A model generated the notes under the pieces. The model saw only the letters and a program-made list of their open reading frames with translations, had not been told where the DNA came from and made no database searches. The translations under genes were made by a program, and so were the position numbers. Below are positions 25,704 to 34,781 of a stretch of 64,000 nt of DNA, piece after piece. The stretch's first letter is position 1, and each line of letters opens with the position of its first letter. The DNA is from Pseudocitrobacter cyperus (GTDB lineage: Bacteria > Pseudomonadota > Gammaproteobacteria > Enterobacterales > Enterobacteriaceae): NCBI RefSeq assembly GCF_039889165.1, contig NZ_JAYMYY010000001.1:1054001-1118000 (forward strand), read 5' to 3'.

Positions 25704-26168
25704 ATGGATAACCCTTTCTTTAGCGCTTATCAGCACATAAATCATCCGATTGACTGGAAGCACGCCATCAAACTGGCCTGTTTTCCGTTAGAACAACAAG
25801 GGAAAGTGTCTGCTGGCTACGCTGGCGCGATCATTCAGGCAACAGAGGAAAACGGCCCGTGGTATATTCTTAGCCCCGAATTTGCGCTTCCACACGCCCG
25901 TCCTGAAGAAGGCGTCCTCAGCCAGCAAAGTTGCTTATCGCTATTGTGCTGCAGCGAGAAAATTGAATTTCCTGGTCATCCGGATGTTCGATTTATCATT
26001 GTGCTGGCTGCCGCGAACAGCCAGCAACATATCCTCATGATCCAACGGTTAGTGAGTTGGTTAGATGAACGCGATCGTTTACATCAGTTGAGTCATATTC
26101 ACCATCAGGATGAACTCTCTAAACTCGTCACATCGATGTCGTGGCCAGTTACTGACGTGACGACTTAA
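25704..26168 (+). CDS. Ascorbate-type PTS enzyme IIA
   Basis: A 154-residue phosphotransfer domain of the UlaC/SgaA (mannitol/fructose-like) fold. The active histidine is His64 in ALPHARPEEGV. CAGGAG precedes the ATG by 8 bases. It completes the PTS encoded by the operon and is followed by a bidirectional terminator. Placing IIA last, after the enzyme genes, is less common than a contiguous IIA-IIB-IIC set. Confidence 0.87.
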   Translation: MDNPFFSAYQHINHPIDWKHAIKLACFPLEQQGKVSAGYAGAIIQATEENGPWYILSPEFALPHARPEEGVLSQQSCLSLLCCSEKIEFPGHPDVRFIIVLAAANSQQHILMIQRLVSWLDERDRLHQLSHIHHQDELSKLVTSMSWPVTDVTT

Positions 26169-26198
26169 TGGCTATGCCAACAATATAACCCATCCACC

Positions 26199-26221
26199 AA
26201 ACCCGCACGTGGTGCGGGTTT
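26199..26221. terminator. Bidirectional terminator after the PTS operon and ycaK
   Basis: A perfect 10-bp stem with arms AAACCCGCAC and GTGCGGGTTT and loop GTG lies between two convergent genes. Confidence 0.75.
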
Positions 26222-26231
26222 GGCTGGCGAC

Positions 26232-26825
26232 TTACAGCGTTTTTACCATCTCACGCGATTGTGTAAACAGCGCTTGATAGTGCTCTTCGCGATTATCAAT
26301 GTCTTCCTCCACGCCAATCGTGTTGTACAAATAAGTCACATCCACATCAGTCACGCCGAGATAACCTGCAACATTGATCAAATAATCACTCATATTTTTA
26401 CGCCAACCGTAAAGCTCAAACTTATCTTCCGCACCGCCCACTAACGCGACCCAGCGAATTTTTTTAAAAGGCAAGGCGCCTCCCTCACCATAGACCAGGC
26501 CATTATTCCATACCCGATCGATATACCCTTTCAATATTGCAGGGAAGCTATACCACCAGACCGGGAACACAATGACCGCCGTATCATGTCCCTGCATCTG
26601 CGCAAAGAGTTTATGCACTTCCGGGGCATAAGTCTTATGCGGGTTGGCCCAGTCCGGTTCATCCTGCATGCGCAATACCGGATCGAAATCCATACGATAA
26701 AGATCGAGCGTATCAACCGTAATCTGCTGATCTTCCGCCTGCTGCTGAATTTCCTTTACCACCTGCGCAGTGAGAGAATCACGGCGAGGGTGCGCCCAAA
26801 TCAAATAGATATTTTTGGTTTCCAT
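26232..26825 (-). CDS. ycaK: YcaK-like flavodoxin-fold NAD(P)H oxidoreductase
   Basis: A 197-residue protein of the NQO/MdaB-like flavodoxin-fold family, probably an FMN/FAD quinone reductase. The start METKNIYLIWAHPR at ATG 26825 follows GAGGTAACA. Conserved segments VIVFPVWWYSFPAILKGYIDRVWNNG and VALVGG are almost the same as in E. coli YcaK. It is divergent from a LysR gene, as ycaK-ycaN is in E. coli, which suggests local control by that regulator. Confidence 0.88.
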   Translation of the reverse strand: METKNIYLIWAHPRRDSLTAQVVKEIQQQAEDQQITVDTLDLYRMDFDPVLRMQDEPDWANPHKTYAPEVHKLFAQMQGHDTAVIVFPVWWYSFPAILKGYIDRVWNNGLVYGEGGALPFKKIRWVALVGGAEDKFELYGWRKNMSDYLINVAGYLGVTDVDVTYLYNTIGVEEDIDNREEHYQALFTQSREMVKTL

Positions 26826-26924
26826 TGTTACCTCAGCTATATGGGATTTGCCAGCCACTTTACTGAGGTGAGATAATTCTGTGAATTTGATTATTCAGCA
26901 TGGGTTAGTGAGGGATTTTCATCA

Positions 26925-27863
26925 ATGAAAGCCAATATCGCCGATTTCGCCACCTTTCTTGCTGTTGCCCGTCATCAAAGTTTTCGCGGCGCGGCGGATG
27001 CATTGGGTCTATCGCCTTCCGCCATTAGTCACGCCATTAAACAACTGGAACAGAGACTAAAAATCCGTTTATTCAACCGCACGACACGGAGCGTTGCGCT
27101 AACGGAAGCGGGACGCAGTCTCTATGAACGACTTCGACCCGCTTTTGAAGATATCCAGACCATGCTGGATGAAGTAAATAACTTCCGTGAAACGCCGTCA
27201 GGAACTCTGCGTTTTAACGCGGCTCGCATCGCGGCACGCGTTTTTCTAATGCCGCTGCTTACAAAATTCACCCGTCGTTATCCTGACATAAAGATTGAAG
27301 TCTCTTCGGACGATCGCCTGGTTGATATTGTGGCTGAGGGATTTGACGCCGGGATTCGACTGGGCGCCATTGTCGAACAGGATATGATTGCTGTCCCCAT
27401 TGGCCCACCTATTCGCTTAACGGTCGTCGCGACACCCGCGCATTTCGCTCGTTTTGGTCGGCCTGAGCATCCGCGTGATTTGTTGCAACACCCCTGCGTT
27501 GTCTTCCGTTATCCCAGCGGCAGGCCCTATCACTGGGAGTTTCATGGGCCAGAGGGTCAACTGGATGTTGCCACAACAGGAAATATCACCGTTGATGACA
27601 TTGATGCCGAACTGGATGCCGTGTTAATGGGTGCAGGTGTTGGCTACCTGTTGAACGAACAAGTGGATGAACATCTCAAAAGCGGAAGGCTGGAATCGGT
27701 GCTGGAAGAGTGGCTGCCCGCCCGGCCGGGCTTCCAGCTTTACTACCCGAACAGGCACTATATGTCCTGTGGGCTTCGGGCATTTCTCGACTTTATTAAA
27801 CAGCCCGATAATGATGAGATTAACGGGCCGAATAATCAGGCATGCGCCACCGGCGTCGGATGA
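26925..27863 (+). CDS. ycaN: LysR-family transcriptional regulator
   Basis: A 312-residue protein with an N-terminal winged helix (about residues 5-65, ADALGLSPSAISHAIKQLEQRL) and a C-terminal substrate-binding domain. Its position divergent from ycaK corresponds to E. coli ycaN; the symbol is by synteny and family. The effector is unknown. Its 3' end overlaps the convergent ycaD by 28 bp, so no terminator separates them. Confidence 0.85.
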   Translation: MKANIADFATFLAVARHQSFRGAADALGLSPSAISHAIKQLEQRLKIRLFNRTTRSVALTEAGRSLYERLRPAFEDIQTMLDEVNNFRETPSGTLRFNAARIAARVFLMPLLTKFTRRYPDIKIEVSSDDRLVDIVAEGFDAGIRLGAIVEQDMIAVPIGPPIRLTVVATPAHFARFGRPEHPRDLLQHPCVVFRYPSGRPYHWEFHGPEGQLDVATTGNITVDDIDAELDAVLMGAGVGYLLNEQVDEHLKSGRLESVLEEWLPARPGFQLYYPNRHYMSCGLRAFLDFIKQPDNDEINGPNNQACATGVG

Positions 27864-28984
27864 TGCCCGGCTTTGCGCAGCAACATAAGAAGATAAATAA
27901 ACGACACACAAGCGATCATCACAAACAGCAGGTTGTCGGAGTAGTTCTGCATCAGCATCGCCGTCAGCGTTGGGCCAAGCAGGCTACCGATGGTATAGCT
28001 CAACAACAGCGCCTGGTTCATTGACACCAGTTGGTGATGTTCAACTTTCTCACAGGCCCATGCCATCGCGACCGGGTAGAGCGTAAACCCGGATGCGCCG
28101 AGGATAAACAACGCAGGCGCCATCGCCGCGTGACTCAGCATCGCCAGGCAGCCGAGGATCACCACAAAGACCTGAACGCGAAGAACTAACAGGCGACCAT
28201 AACGGTCGGCCAGTCGCCCGACTGGCCACTGACCAACGATACCCGCACTCACCATCACCGCCATCCAGAAACCAATGCCGGAATCGCTAACGCCCTGGTG
28301 GTTGAGATAGAGCGGCATCAGGCCATAAAGCGACCCCAGAACAATCCCGGAAATGATGCAACCGTTAACGCCCAGACGCGCCTGGCGCAGCGAGAACATC
28401 GACCAGACACGCGTTGAGGTATGGGATTCATCCTGCTGATTATTAATACGGGCAAACAGCATCGGCAGTATCGCTGCCAACACCAGGCCCGTCATTACCG
28501 GTAAAACGGTCACCAGGTCTGTTGGCAGTTTGCTGACCATCAACTGGCCGAGTACGGTACCGACGTAGTAGACCATCATATACGCCGCCAGCAAGCGACC
28601 ACGATTGCGTGACGTTCCGCTACACATCAGCGCACTTTCTACCACCACCCAAATCATGGCGCAGCCGACGCCCGCGACAAAGCGCCAGAACATCCAGCTC
28701 CAGAAACCGACCATCACCCCTAACCCCACGCAGCCAGCGGCGAAAATAGCCGACGCGATGTAGTAGCTACGGTTAAACCCCATGCGTTGAATTAAACGCC
28801 CGGTCAGCAGTGTTCCCACCAGGTTACCGGTGAAATAGGAGGAGCCAACCATCCCAACCTGCCAGGTCGGAAGGTTTTCATGGGCGAGCCAGAGCGGGAC
28901 GAGCGTATTTAATACGGCAATCGCCAGCGTCAGCAGAAGTAAGCCACAGAGCAGTAACTGCACCGGGCGAGTGTAGGTGGACAT
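27836..28984 (-). CDS. ycaD: YcaD, MFS transporter
   Basis: A 382-residue major facilitator transporter of the YcaD/YfkF-type, with the same length as E. coli YcaD and the same opening MSTYTRPV. Twelve hydrophobic segments are apparent; the family motif GRLADRYGRLLVLRVQ lies between helices 8 and 9. The substrate is unknown. Its 3' end runs 28 bp into the opposing LysR gene. In E. coli ycaM and ycaC flank this gene; neither is present here. Confidence 0.92.
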   Translation of the reverse strand: MSTYTRPVQLLLCGLLLLTLAIAVLNTLVPLWLAHENLPTWQVGMVGSSYFTGNLVGTLLTGRLIQRMGFNRSYYIASAIFAAGCVGLGVMVGFWSWMFWRFVAGVGCAMIWVVVESALMCSGTSRNRGRLLAAYMMVYYVGTVLGQLMVSKLPTDLVTVLPVMTGLVLAAILPMLFARINNQQDESHTSTRVWSMFSLRQARLGVNGCIISGIVLGSLYGLMPLYLNHQGVSDSGIGFWMAVMVSAGIVGQWPVGRLADRYGRLLVLRVQVFVVILGCLAMLSHAAMAPALFILGASGFTLYPVAMAWACEKVEHHQLVSMNQALLLSYTIGSLLGPTLTAMLMQNYSDNLLFVMIACVSFIYLLMLLRKAGHHPTPVAHA

Positions 28985-29215
28985 GGGTATAAACCGTGAG
29001 GGTGATCAGATTTCGAGCGCATCATGCCACGGCCATTTTTAAAGTCAATCGCCCGGATGGCGGGGGCTGCGGGGTTTTCAGGCCAACGATTGATGTTTCT
29101 TATCCAGCGAAGCGCAAACTAATTCACGCCAATTATCATTCTATTGTTTTTATTGGCTAATTGCCGGAACATGCCGGAAGGATTGGTCGAAAAATTTCAT
29201 GGTAAAAAGCATAAA

Positions 29216-29242
29216 AAAGCCAGGGCGGTATACCCTGGCTTT
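29216..29242 (-). terminator. Terminator of dmsABC
   Basis: A 10-bp stem (AAAGCCAGGG with CCCTGGCTTT), loop of 7, is followed on the minus strand by six T. It lies 18 bp beyond the dmsC stop. The rest of the 28985-29259 gap contains no gene that I can support. Confidence 0.85.
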
Positions 29243-29259
29243 CAGAAACAAACATCGAC

Positions 29260-30123
29260 TTAACTGGCTATCGCCATTCCAACGGTCATATGCAGGCCGT
29301 AGAAAACGCCACGACCAATTAGCTCACCGGCAATAACCAGAACGACCGCAATACTCAGCAGCGGCAGTGCAGGCTGGTAGCCGCGCAACTGCGGAGCCAC
29401 CCAGCATGCCAGCGCCAACGCAATCAGCACCACACGCCAGGCCATCAACGAGCCATAATCCGGCACCAGCGCCGATGCCTGCTGGATAGAACTGTGGATC
29501 GTTGCCAGCTCAGCGCCCTGCATCAATGCAACCACCACGCTCACCACCAGCGCCACGATGCTGATAGCAGGCAGCAGACGCATCGCCCAGCCGCTAACAT
29601 CCGCCGCGCGCAGCAGCAGGTAGCCCAACAGCGGCCCGCCGATGAACAGCGTCAGGAAGAAGCTCATCGGTGTCCAGACACTGTACCAGGTCGGCACGGT
29701 ATCAATGCTGTTATACACGCGCGCCATCATCCAGACGAATATGACGCCCAGCACGGCAGTGAGGATCAGCCATAAGCCACGCAGCGCAGGAGACAGTTTT
29801 TTTGCCATCGCCAGCAGCCAGCCCAGGCCGCCCACCGCAAAGAAGATTGCGCCACTGGCAATTTCATTACTCAGCGCAGAAGAACCCACACGGTTGAGTG
29901 AGTTAAACGCACGCATCGGAGAGCCCAGGTGCAGCGTCGAGGCGATAAAGGCGATCCCCATCAGTACCCACAGGGCAAGCATCCCGGTAATTATGCGTTG
30001 CTGTGCGTTGGGACGTAAATCGCCCTTCAGCAGCGCCAGCGCCAGCACAATGAATGCTCCCACGACACACTGACCAAAGACCGTGAAGATCATCAACGGC
30101 CATTCATGCCATCCACTTCCCAT
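29260..30123 (-). CDS. dmsC: DMSO reductase membrane anchor subunit
   Basis: A 287-residue membrane subunit of dimethyl sulfoxide reductase. It anchors DmsAB to the inner membrane and oxidises menaquinol. It starts MGSGWHEWPLMIFTVFGQC and has eight predicted hydrophobic helices. The ATG at 30123 is one base after the dmsB stop, behind AAGGAGG. Confidence 0.96.
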   Translation of the reverse strand: MGSGWHEWPLMIFTVFGQCVVGAFIVLALALLKGDLRPNAQQRIITGMLALWVLMGIAFIASTLHLGSPMRAFNSLNRVGSSALSNEIASGAIFFAVGGLGWLLAMAKKLSPALRGLWLILTAVLGVIFVWMMARVYNSIDTVPTWYSVWTPMSFFLTLFIGGPLLGYLLLRAADVSGWAMRLLPAISIVALVVSVVVALMQGAELATIHSSIQQASALVPDYGSLMAWRVVLIALALACWVAPQLRGYQPALPLLSIAVVLVIAGELIGRGVFYGLHMTVGMAIAS

Positions 30124-30124
30124 C

Positions 30125-30742
30125 TCACACCTCCTTCGGATTGGCTAAATAGCCGGTGGTGTCGCCGGTTGGGCGACTGTTGGCATTCGGCTTAATGACG
30201 ATGCTCGGTTTGGTAAAATGCGCGGACGGCAGCGGTGCAACGGCGGCAAGGTTGCCGTGTTTTTTACGCAGTTCGTCAATCGGGCCGAAATCAAGCGCGC
30301 GCAGCGGGCAGGACTCAACACAGATAGGCTTTTTACCGTCAGCCACGCGATCGTGGCAGCCGTCGCACTTAGTCATATGCCCCTTCGCCGCATTGTACTG
30401 CGGCGCGCCGTAAGGACAGGCCATATGGCAGTAGCGGCAACCGATACAGACGTCTTCGTCCACTACCACAAAACCATCTTCGCGTTTATGCATCGCACCG
30501 CTCGGACAGACCTTGGTACAGGCCGGGTCTTCACAGTGGTTGCACGAAATAGAGAGGTAATAGGCAAAGACATTCTGATGCCAGACGCCATTATCTTCCT
30601 GCCAGTCGCCACCCGCGTATTCATAGATACGACGGAAGCTGACATCCGGCCCCAAATCTTTGTAGTCTTTACACGCCAGCTCGCAGGTTTTGCAGCCGGT
30701 GCAACGACTCGAATCAATATAAAAACCATATTGGGTTGTCAT
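30125..30742 (-). CDS. dmsB: DMSO reductase iron-sulfur subunit
   Basis: A 205-residue electron-transfer subunit carrying four 4Fe-4S clusters. Four cysteine groups are visible: CTGCKTCELACKD, CNHCEDPACTKVCPSG, CIGCRYCHMACPYG and CDGCHDR with CVESCP. It passes electrons from DmsC to the molybdenum site of DmsA. It lies 10 bp after dmsA. Confidence 0.97.
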   Translation of the reverse strand: MTTQYGFYIDSSRCTGCKTCELACKDYKDLGPDVSFRRIYEYAGGDWQEDNGVWHQNVFAYYLSISCNHCEDPACTKVCPSGAMHKREDGFVVVDEDVCIGCRYCHMACPYGAPQYNAAKGHMTKCDGCHDRVADGKKPICVESCPLRALDFGPIDELRKKHGNLAAVAPLPSAHFTKPSIVIKPNANSRPTGDTTGYLANPKEV

Positions 30743-30752
30743 CGATTACTCC

Positions 30753-33197
30753 TTACACCCTTTCAACCTGAACGAGATTTGTATGTGACGGATTACCCTT
30801 CGCCAGCGGCGACGGTCGCTGCGTCGTCAGAACGTTGATACAACCCGCCTGATCCACACGTTTAGCATCCGGGTCATACCATGCCCCTTCGCCCAGTGCG
30901 ACAACGCCCGGCATCATACGCGGCGTCACTTTCGCCTCGATGTGCACTTCGCCACGGTCGTTAAAGATGCGCACACGATCGCCGTTGGCGATACCGCGTT
31001 TCTGCGCATCCAGTGGGTTGATCCACATCTCCTGACGGCAGGCCGCTTTCAATACTTCTACGTTGCCATAGGTGGAGTGAACACGGGATTTATAGTGGAA
31101 GCCGGTCAACTGTAACGGGAATTTTTCCGCCAGCGGATCGTTATAGTTCTCGAATCCCGGGGTGTAAATTGGCAGCGGATCGATAACATCCCCTTCTGCC
31201 AGCTCCCAGGTCGCGGCAATTTTCGCCAGTTCCTGAGAGTAAATCTCAATTTTACCCGATGGCGTGGTCAGCGGATTCGCCTGCGGATCTTCACGGAACG
31301 CTTTATAGGCGACGTGATGGCCTTGCGGATCGCGCTGTTTGAAAATGCCCTGTTTGCGGAAGGTATCGAAATCCGGCAGCTCAGGAATCGCTTTACGCGA
31401 CTGCTCGTACAGATGGCGCATCCACTCTTCCTGGTTGCGGCCTTCAGTAAACTGCTGCTCGACCCCCATCCGTTTGGCAATCTCACTCGTCATGTCATAG
31501 ATGGTTTTACACTCAAAGCGCGGTTTGATGGCCTGATCGGCAAAGATCACATACGACATATTGCCGCAGGAGGCATCCAGCGCGAAGTCCATCTGCTCAG
31601 AGGCGGTGCAATCCGGCAGAATAATATCGGCATATTTCGCTGAAGAGGTCATATGGCAGTCGATCACCACAATCAGCTCGCACTTTTTGTCATCCTGGAG
31701 AATGTCATGGGTACGGTTAATCTCTGAATGCTGGTTGATCAAGCAGTTACCTGCGTAGTTCCAGATCATTTTGATCGGCACATCGAGCTTATCTTTCCCG
31801 CGCACACCATCACGCAGCGCCGTCATCTCCGGGCCACGCTCAATCGCGTCAGTCCACATAAACATGGAGATGCTGGTTTCAATCGGGTTTTCCAGCGTCG
31901 GCATGCGTACAAACGGCAGGGAATATGAACCTTCGCGCGCGCCACTGTTGCCGCCGTGGATACCTACATTGCCCGTCAGAATGGAGAGCATGGAAATGGC
32001 ACGAGTCGCAATTTCACCGTTCGCATGACGCTGCGGCCCCCAGCCCTGGGAGATAAACGCTGGCTTAGCGGTGGCGATTTCACGCGCCAGCTTCACAATG
32101 CGTTCAACCGGAATACCGGTAATCGAGGCGGCCCATTCCGGCGTTTTCGCCACGCCGTCATTACCCTGGCCGAGAATATAGGCTTTATAGTGGCCATTTG
32201 CTGGCGCACCTTCCGGCAGCGTTTTCTCGTCGTAGCCAACACAATATTTATCCAGGAACGGTTGATCGACCAGATTTTCGTTGATCATCACCCACGCCAG
32301 CGCAGAAACCAGCGCGCCATCGGTACCCGGACGGATGGGGATCCATTCATCTTCACGCCCCGCACCGGTATCGGTATAGCGAGGGTCGACGATGATCATG
32401 CGCGCATTCGATTTCTGTCGCGCCTGTTCGAGATAATATGTTACCCCGCCGCCGCTCATGCGCGTCTCGCCCGGGTTATTCCCGAACAGGACAACCAGTT
32501 GGCTGTTTTCAATGTCGGATGGGCTATTACCGTCTGCCCAGCCGCCGTATGTATAGTTCAGACCTTCAGCAATCTGTGCGGATGAGTAATCACCATAATG
32601 GTTCAGATAGCCGCCGCAGCAATTCATCAAACGCGCAACCAGGGTATTTCCTGGCGGCCAGGAGCGCGTCATCGTGCCCCCCAGCGTACCGGTACCATAG
32701 TTGAGGTAAATAGATTCGTTACCGTAGTCTTTGATCAAGCGCTGCATGTTGTTAGCGATGGTGTCAAACGCCTCTTCCCAGCTAATGCGCTCAAATTTCC
32801 CTTCACCGCGTTTCCCCACGCGTTTCATCGGGTATTTTAAACGATCCGGGTTATAGACACGGCGACGCATGGATCGCCCACGCAGACACGCGCGAACCTG
32901 ATGTAAACCATCGTAGTTATCATCACCGGTATTATCGGTTTCGACGTATTTGATCTCACCGTCCACGACATGCATACGCAACGGGCAACGGCTGCCACAG
33001 TTAACGGTACATGCACTCCATGCGATACGCTCAGCGGCATTCTTCGGCGCTAACGCATCAGCGGCGCTTACCATTCGGCTGAACGGGAGCGTGAAGGCAC
33101 TGCTGGCCATTGCCAGGCCGCCGATTGCCGTGGTTTTCATTAAACCACGACGGCTGACCTCGGCTGCCAGCAAGGCATCGGGGGTCTTAATTTTCAT
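30753..33197 (-). CDS. dmsA: DMSO reductase catalytic molybdopterin subunit
   Basis: An 814-residue catalytic subunit that reduces DMSO and related S- and N-oxides as terminal electron acceptors in anaerobic respiration. A Tat signal with the twin-arginine SRRGLMK at residues 15-21 and a hydrophobic stretch precede mature sequence with CTVNCGSRCPL (4Fe-4S site) and molybdopterin-binding motifs. The ATG at 33197 starts the dmsABC operon. A strong FNR box lies about 140 bp upstream. Confidence 0.97.
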   Translation of the reverse strand: MKIKTPDALLAAEVSRRGLMKTTAIGGLAMASSAFTLPFSRMVSAADALAPKNAAERIAWSACTVNCGSRCPLRMHVVDGEIKYVETDNTGDDNYDGLHQVRACLRGRSMRRRVYNPDRLKYPMKRVGKRGEGKFERISWEEAFDTIANNMQRLIKDYGNESIYLNYGTGTLGGTMTRSWPPGNTLVARLMNCCGGYLNHYGDYSSAQIAEGLNYTYGGWADGNSPSDIENSQLVVLFGNNPGETRMSGGGVTYYLEQARQKSNARMIIVDPRYTDTGAGREDEWIPIRPGTDGALVSALAWVMINENLVDQPFLDKYCVGYDEKTLPEGAPANGHYKAYILGQGNDGVAKTPEWAASITGIPVERIVKLAREIATAKPAFISQGWGPQRHANGEIATRAISMLSILTGNVGIHGGNSGAREGSYSLPFVRMPTLENPIETSISMFMWTDAIERGPEMTALRDGVRGKDKLDVPIKMIWNYAGNCLINQHSEINRTHDILQDDKKCELIVVIDCHMTSSAKYADIILPDCTASEQMDFALDASCGNMSYVIFADQAIKPRFECKTIYDMTSEIAKRMGVEQQFTEGRNQEEWMRHLYEQSRKAIPELPDFDTFRKQGIFKQRDPQGHHVAYKAFREDPQANPLTTPSGKIEIYSQELAKIAATWELAEGDVIDPLPIYTPGFENYNDPLAEKFPLQLTGFHYKSRVHSTYGNVEVLKAACRQEMWINPLDAQKRGIANGDRVRIFNDRGEVHIEAKVTPRMMPGVVALGEGAWYDPDAKRVDQAGCINVLTTQRPSPLAKGNPSHTNLVQVERV

Positions 33198-33331
33198 GGA
33201 TACTCACTTCGTTGCTCACATTGAAAACAAAATCGATATATAGAAATTTATATAGCGATATTATGAAATTTTAGTTTTATATGCTGCTTGTTACTTCGGA
33301 GGGAGTATTTATCTTTTGAATGGAAGAGGTA

Positions 33332-33345
33332 TTGTTCAGTGTCAA
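33332..33345 (-). promoter_or_regulatory. FNR box of the dmsA promoter
   Basis: On the minus strand TTGAC-ACTG-AACAA resembles the E. coli dmsA FNR site (TTGAT-ACCG-AACAA). Its centre at 33338.5 predicts a class II start near 33297, with AATACT (33309-33304) as a plausible -10. It sits only 10 bp below the serS terminator. Confidence 0.6.
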
Positions 33346-33355
33346 TGATGGGTAT

Positions 33356-33381
33356 AAAAAAAGCGCCCGAAGGCGCTTTTT
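33356..33381 (-). terminator. Terminator of serS
   Basis: A GCGCC stem with a TTCG-type loop is flanked by A and T runs; seven T follow on the minus strand. It starts 17 bp after the serS stop. Confidence 0.88.
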
Positions 33382-33397
33382 ACATAAGAAGTATCGA

Positions 33398-34690
33398 TTA
33401 ACCGATAAATTCCAGGCCGTTCATGTATGGGCGCAGAACTTCCGGCACCTCAATACGACCATCAGCCTGCTGGTAGTTTTCCAGCACCGCAACCAGTGTA
33501 CGACCCACTGCCAGGCCGGAGCCGTTCAGAGTATGCACAAGGCGGGTTTTCTTATCCGATTTGCTACGGCAACGCGCCTGCATACGACGCGCCTGGAAAT
33601 CCCAGACGTTGGAGCAGGAGGAGATCTCACGGTAGGTATTCTGCGCCGGAACCCATACTTCCAGGTCATAGGTTTTGCAGGCGCCAAAGCCCATATCCCC
33701 TGTGCACAGGATGATTTTGCGGTAAGGAAGACCCAGCAATTGCAGCACTTTCTCTGCATGACCAGTCATCTCTTCCAGCGCCGCCATGGAATCTTCCGGG
33801 CGAACAACCTGCACCATCTCAACTTTATCGAACTGGTGCATACGGATCAGACCACGCGTGTCACGACCATAAGAACCCGCTTCTGAACGGAAGCATGGCG
33901 TGTGTGCGGTCATTTTGATCGGCAGGTCGTCTTCGTCGATGATTTCATCGCGTACCAGGTTGGTCAGCGGCACTTCTGCCGTTGGGATCAGCGCATAGTT
34001 GCTGCTGTCGGCTTCTTCTTCCAGCGGACGCGTGTGGAACAGGTCGCCGGCAAATTTCGGCAATTGACCCGTACCGTACAGCGTGTCCTGGTTTACCAGA
34101 TACGGCACATAGTTCTCGCTGTAACCGTGCTGTTCGGTGTGCAGATCCAGCATGAACTGCGACAACGCACGGTGCATACGCGCGATTTGGCCTTTCATCA
34201 CCACAAAGCGGGAGCCCGTCAATTTAACGGCCGCAGCGAAATCGAGTCCGCTGTGCATTTCGCCCAGCGTTACGTGGTCGCGAACCTCAAAATCAAACTC
34301 ACGCGGTGTTCCCCAGCGGCTGACTTCAACGTTGTCGTTTTCGTCTTTACCAACCGGCACGTCATCGTGCGGGATGTTCGGGATGGTCAGTGCGATATCG
34401 CGGATTTCCGCCAGCAGCACGTCCAGCTCGGATTTTGCGGCATCAAGCTGCTCACCGAGTTTGTTCACTTCCAGGCGTAATGGCTCGATATCTTCCCCGC
34501 GCGCTTTCGCCTGGCCAATGGATTTCGATCGCGAGTTACGCTCCGCCTGCAGATTTTCGGTTTCTACCTGCAGTACTTTACGACGCTCTTCAAGAGCGCG
34601 AAGTTTATCTACATCCAGCTTAAAGCCCCGGCGTGCCAGTTTTTCTGCGACTGCGTCTGGCTCGGTACGCAGCAGATTGGGATCGAGCAT
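33398..34690 (-). CDS. serS: Seryl-tRNA synthetase
   Basis: Class II aminoacyl-tRNA synthetase that charges tRNA-Ser and tRNA-Sec. It has 430 residues, as in E. coli. An N-terminal antiparallel coiled coil (about residues 30-110, rich in E, R, K and Q) contacts the tRNA long arm. Catalytic motifs appear as TAEVPLTNLVRDEI (motif 1 region), FRSEAGSYGRDTRGLIRMHQF (motif 2) and NGSGLAVGRTLVAVLEN (motif 3). ATG at 34690. Confidence 0.98.
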   Translation of the reverse strand: MLDPNLLRTEPDAVAEKLARRGFKLDVDKLRALEERRKVLQVETENLQAERNSRSKSIGQAKARGEDIEPLRLEVNKLGEQLDAAKSELDVLLAEIRDIALTIPNIPHDDVPVGKDENDNVEVSRWGTPREFDFEVRDHVTLGEMHSGLDFAAAVKLTGSRFVVMKGQIARMHRALSQFMLDLHTEQHGYSENYVPYLVNQDTLYGTGQLPKFAGDLFHTRPLEEEADSSNYALIPTAEVPLTNLVRDEIIDEDDLPIKMTAHTPCFRSEAGSYGRDTRGLIRMHQFDKVEMVQVVRPEDSMAALEEMTGHAEKVLQLLGLPYRKIILCTGDMGFGACKTYDLEVWVPAQNTYREISSCSNVWDFQARRMQARCRSKSDKKTRLVHTLNGSGLAVGRTLVAVLENYQQADGRIEVPEVLRPYMNGLEFIG

Positions 34691-34724
34691 GCTTATCCTG
34701 TGCTTATCGAATTATAAAAGGGAA

Positions 34725-34747
34725 TGCAACCGCAGCCTGCGGTTGCA
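34725..34747 (-). terminator. Terminator of rarA
   Basis: A 10-bp perfect stem with arms TGCAACCGCA and TGCGGTTGCA and loop GCC is followed on the minus strand by TTCCCTTTTA. It lies between rarA and serS. Confidence 0.65.
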
Positions 34748-34781
34748 AAGATACATTGCCAACATTACCGCAACGCCTGCG

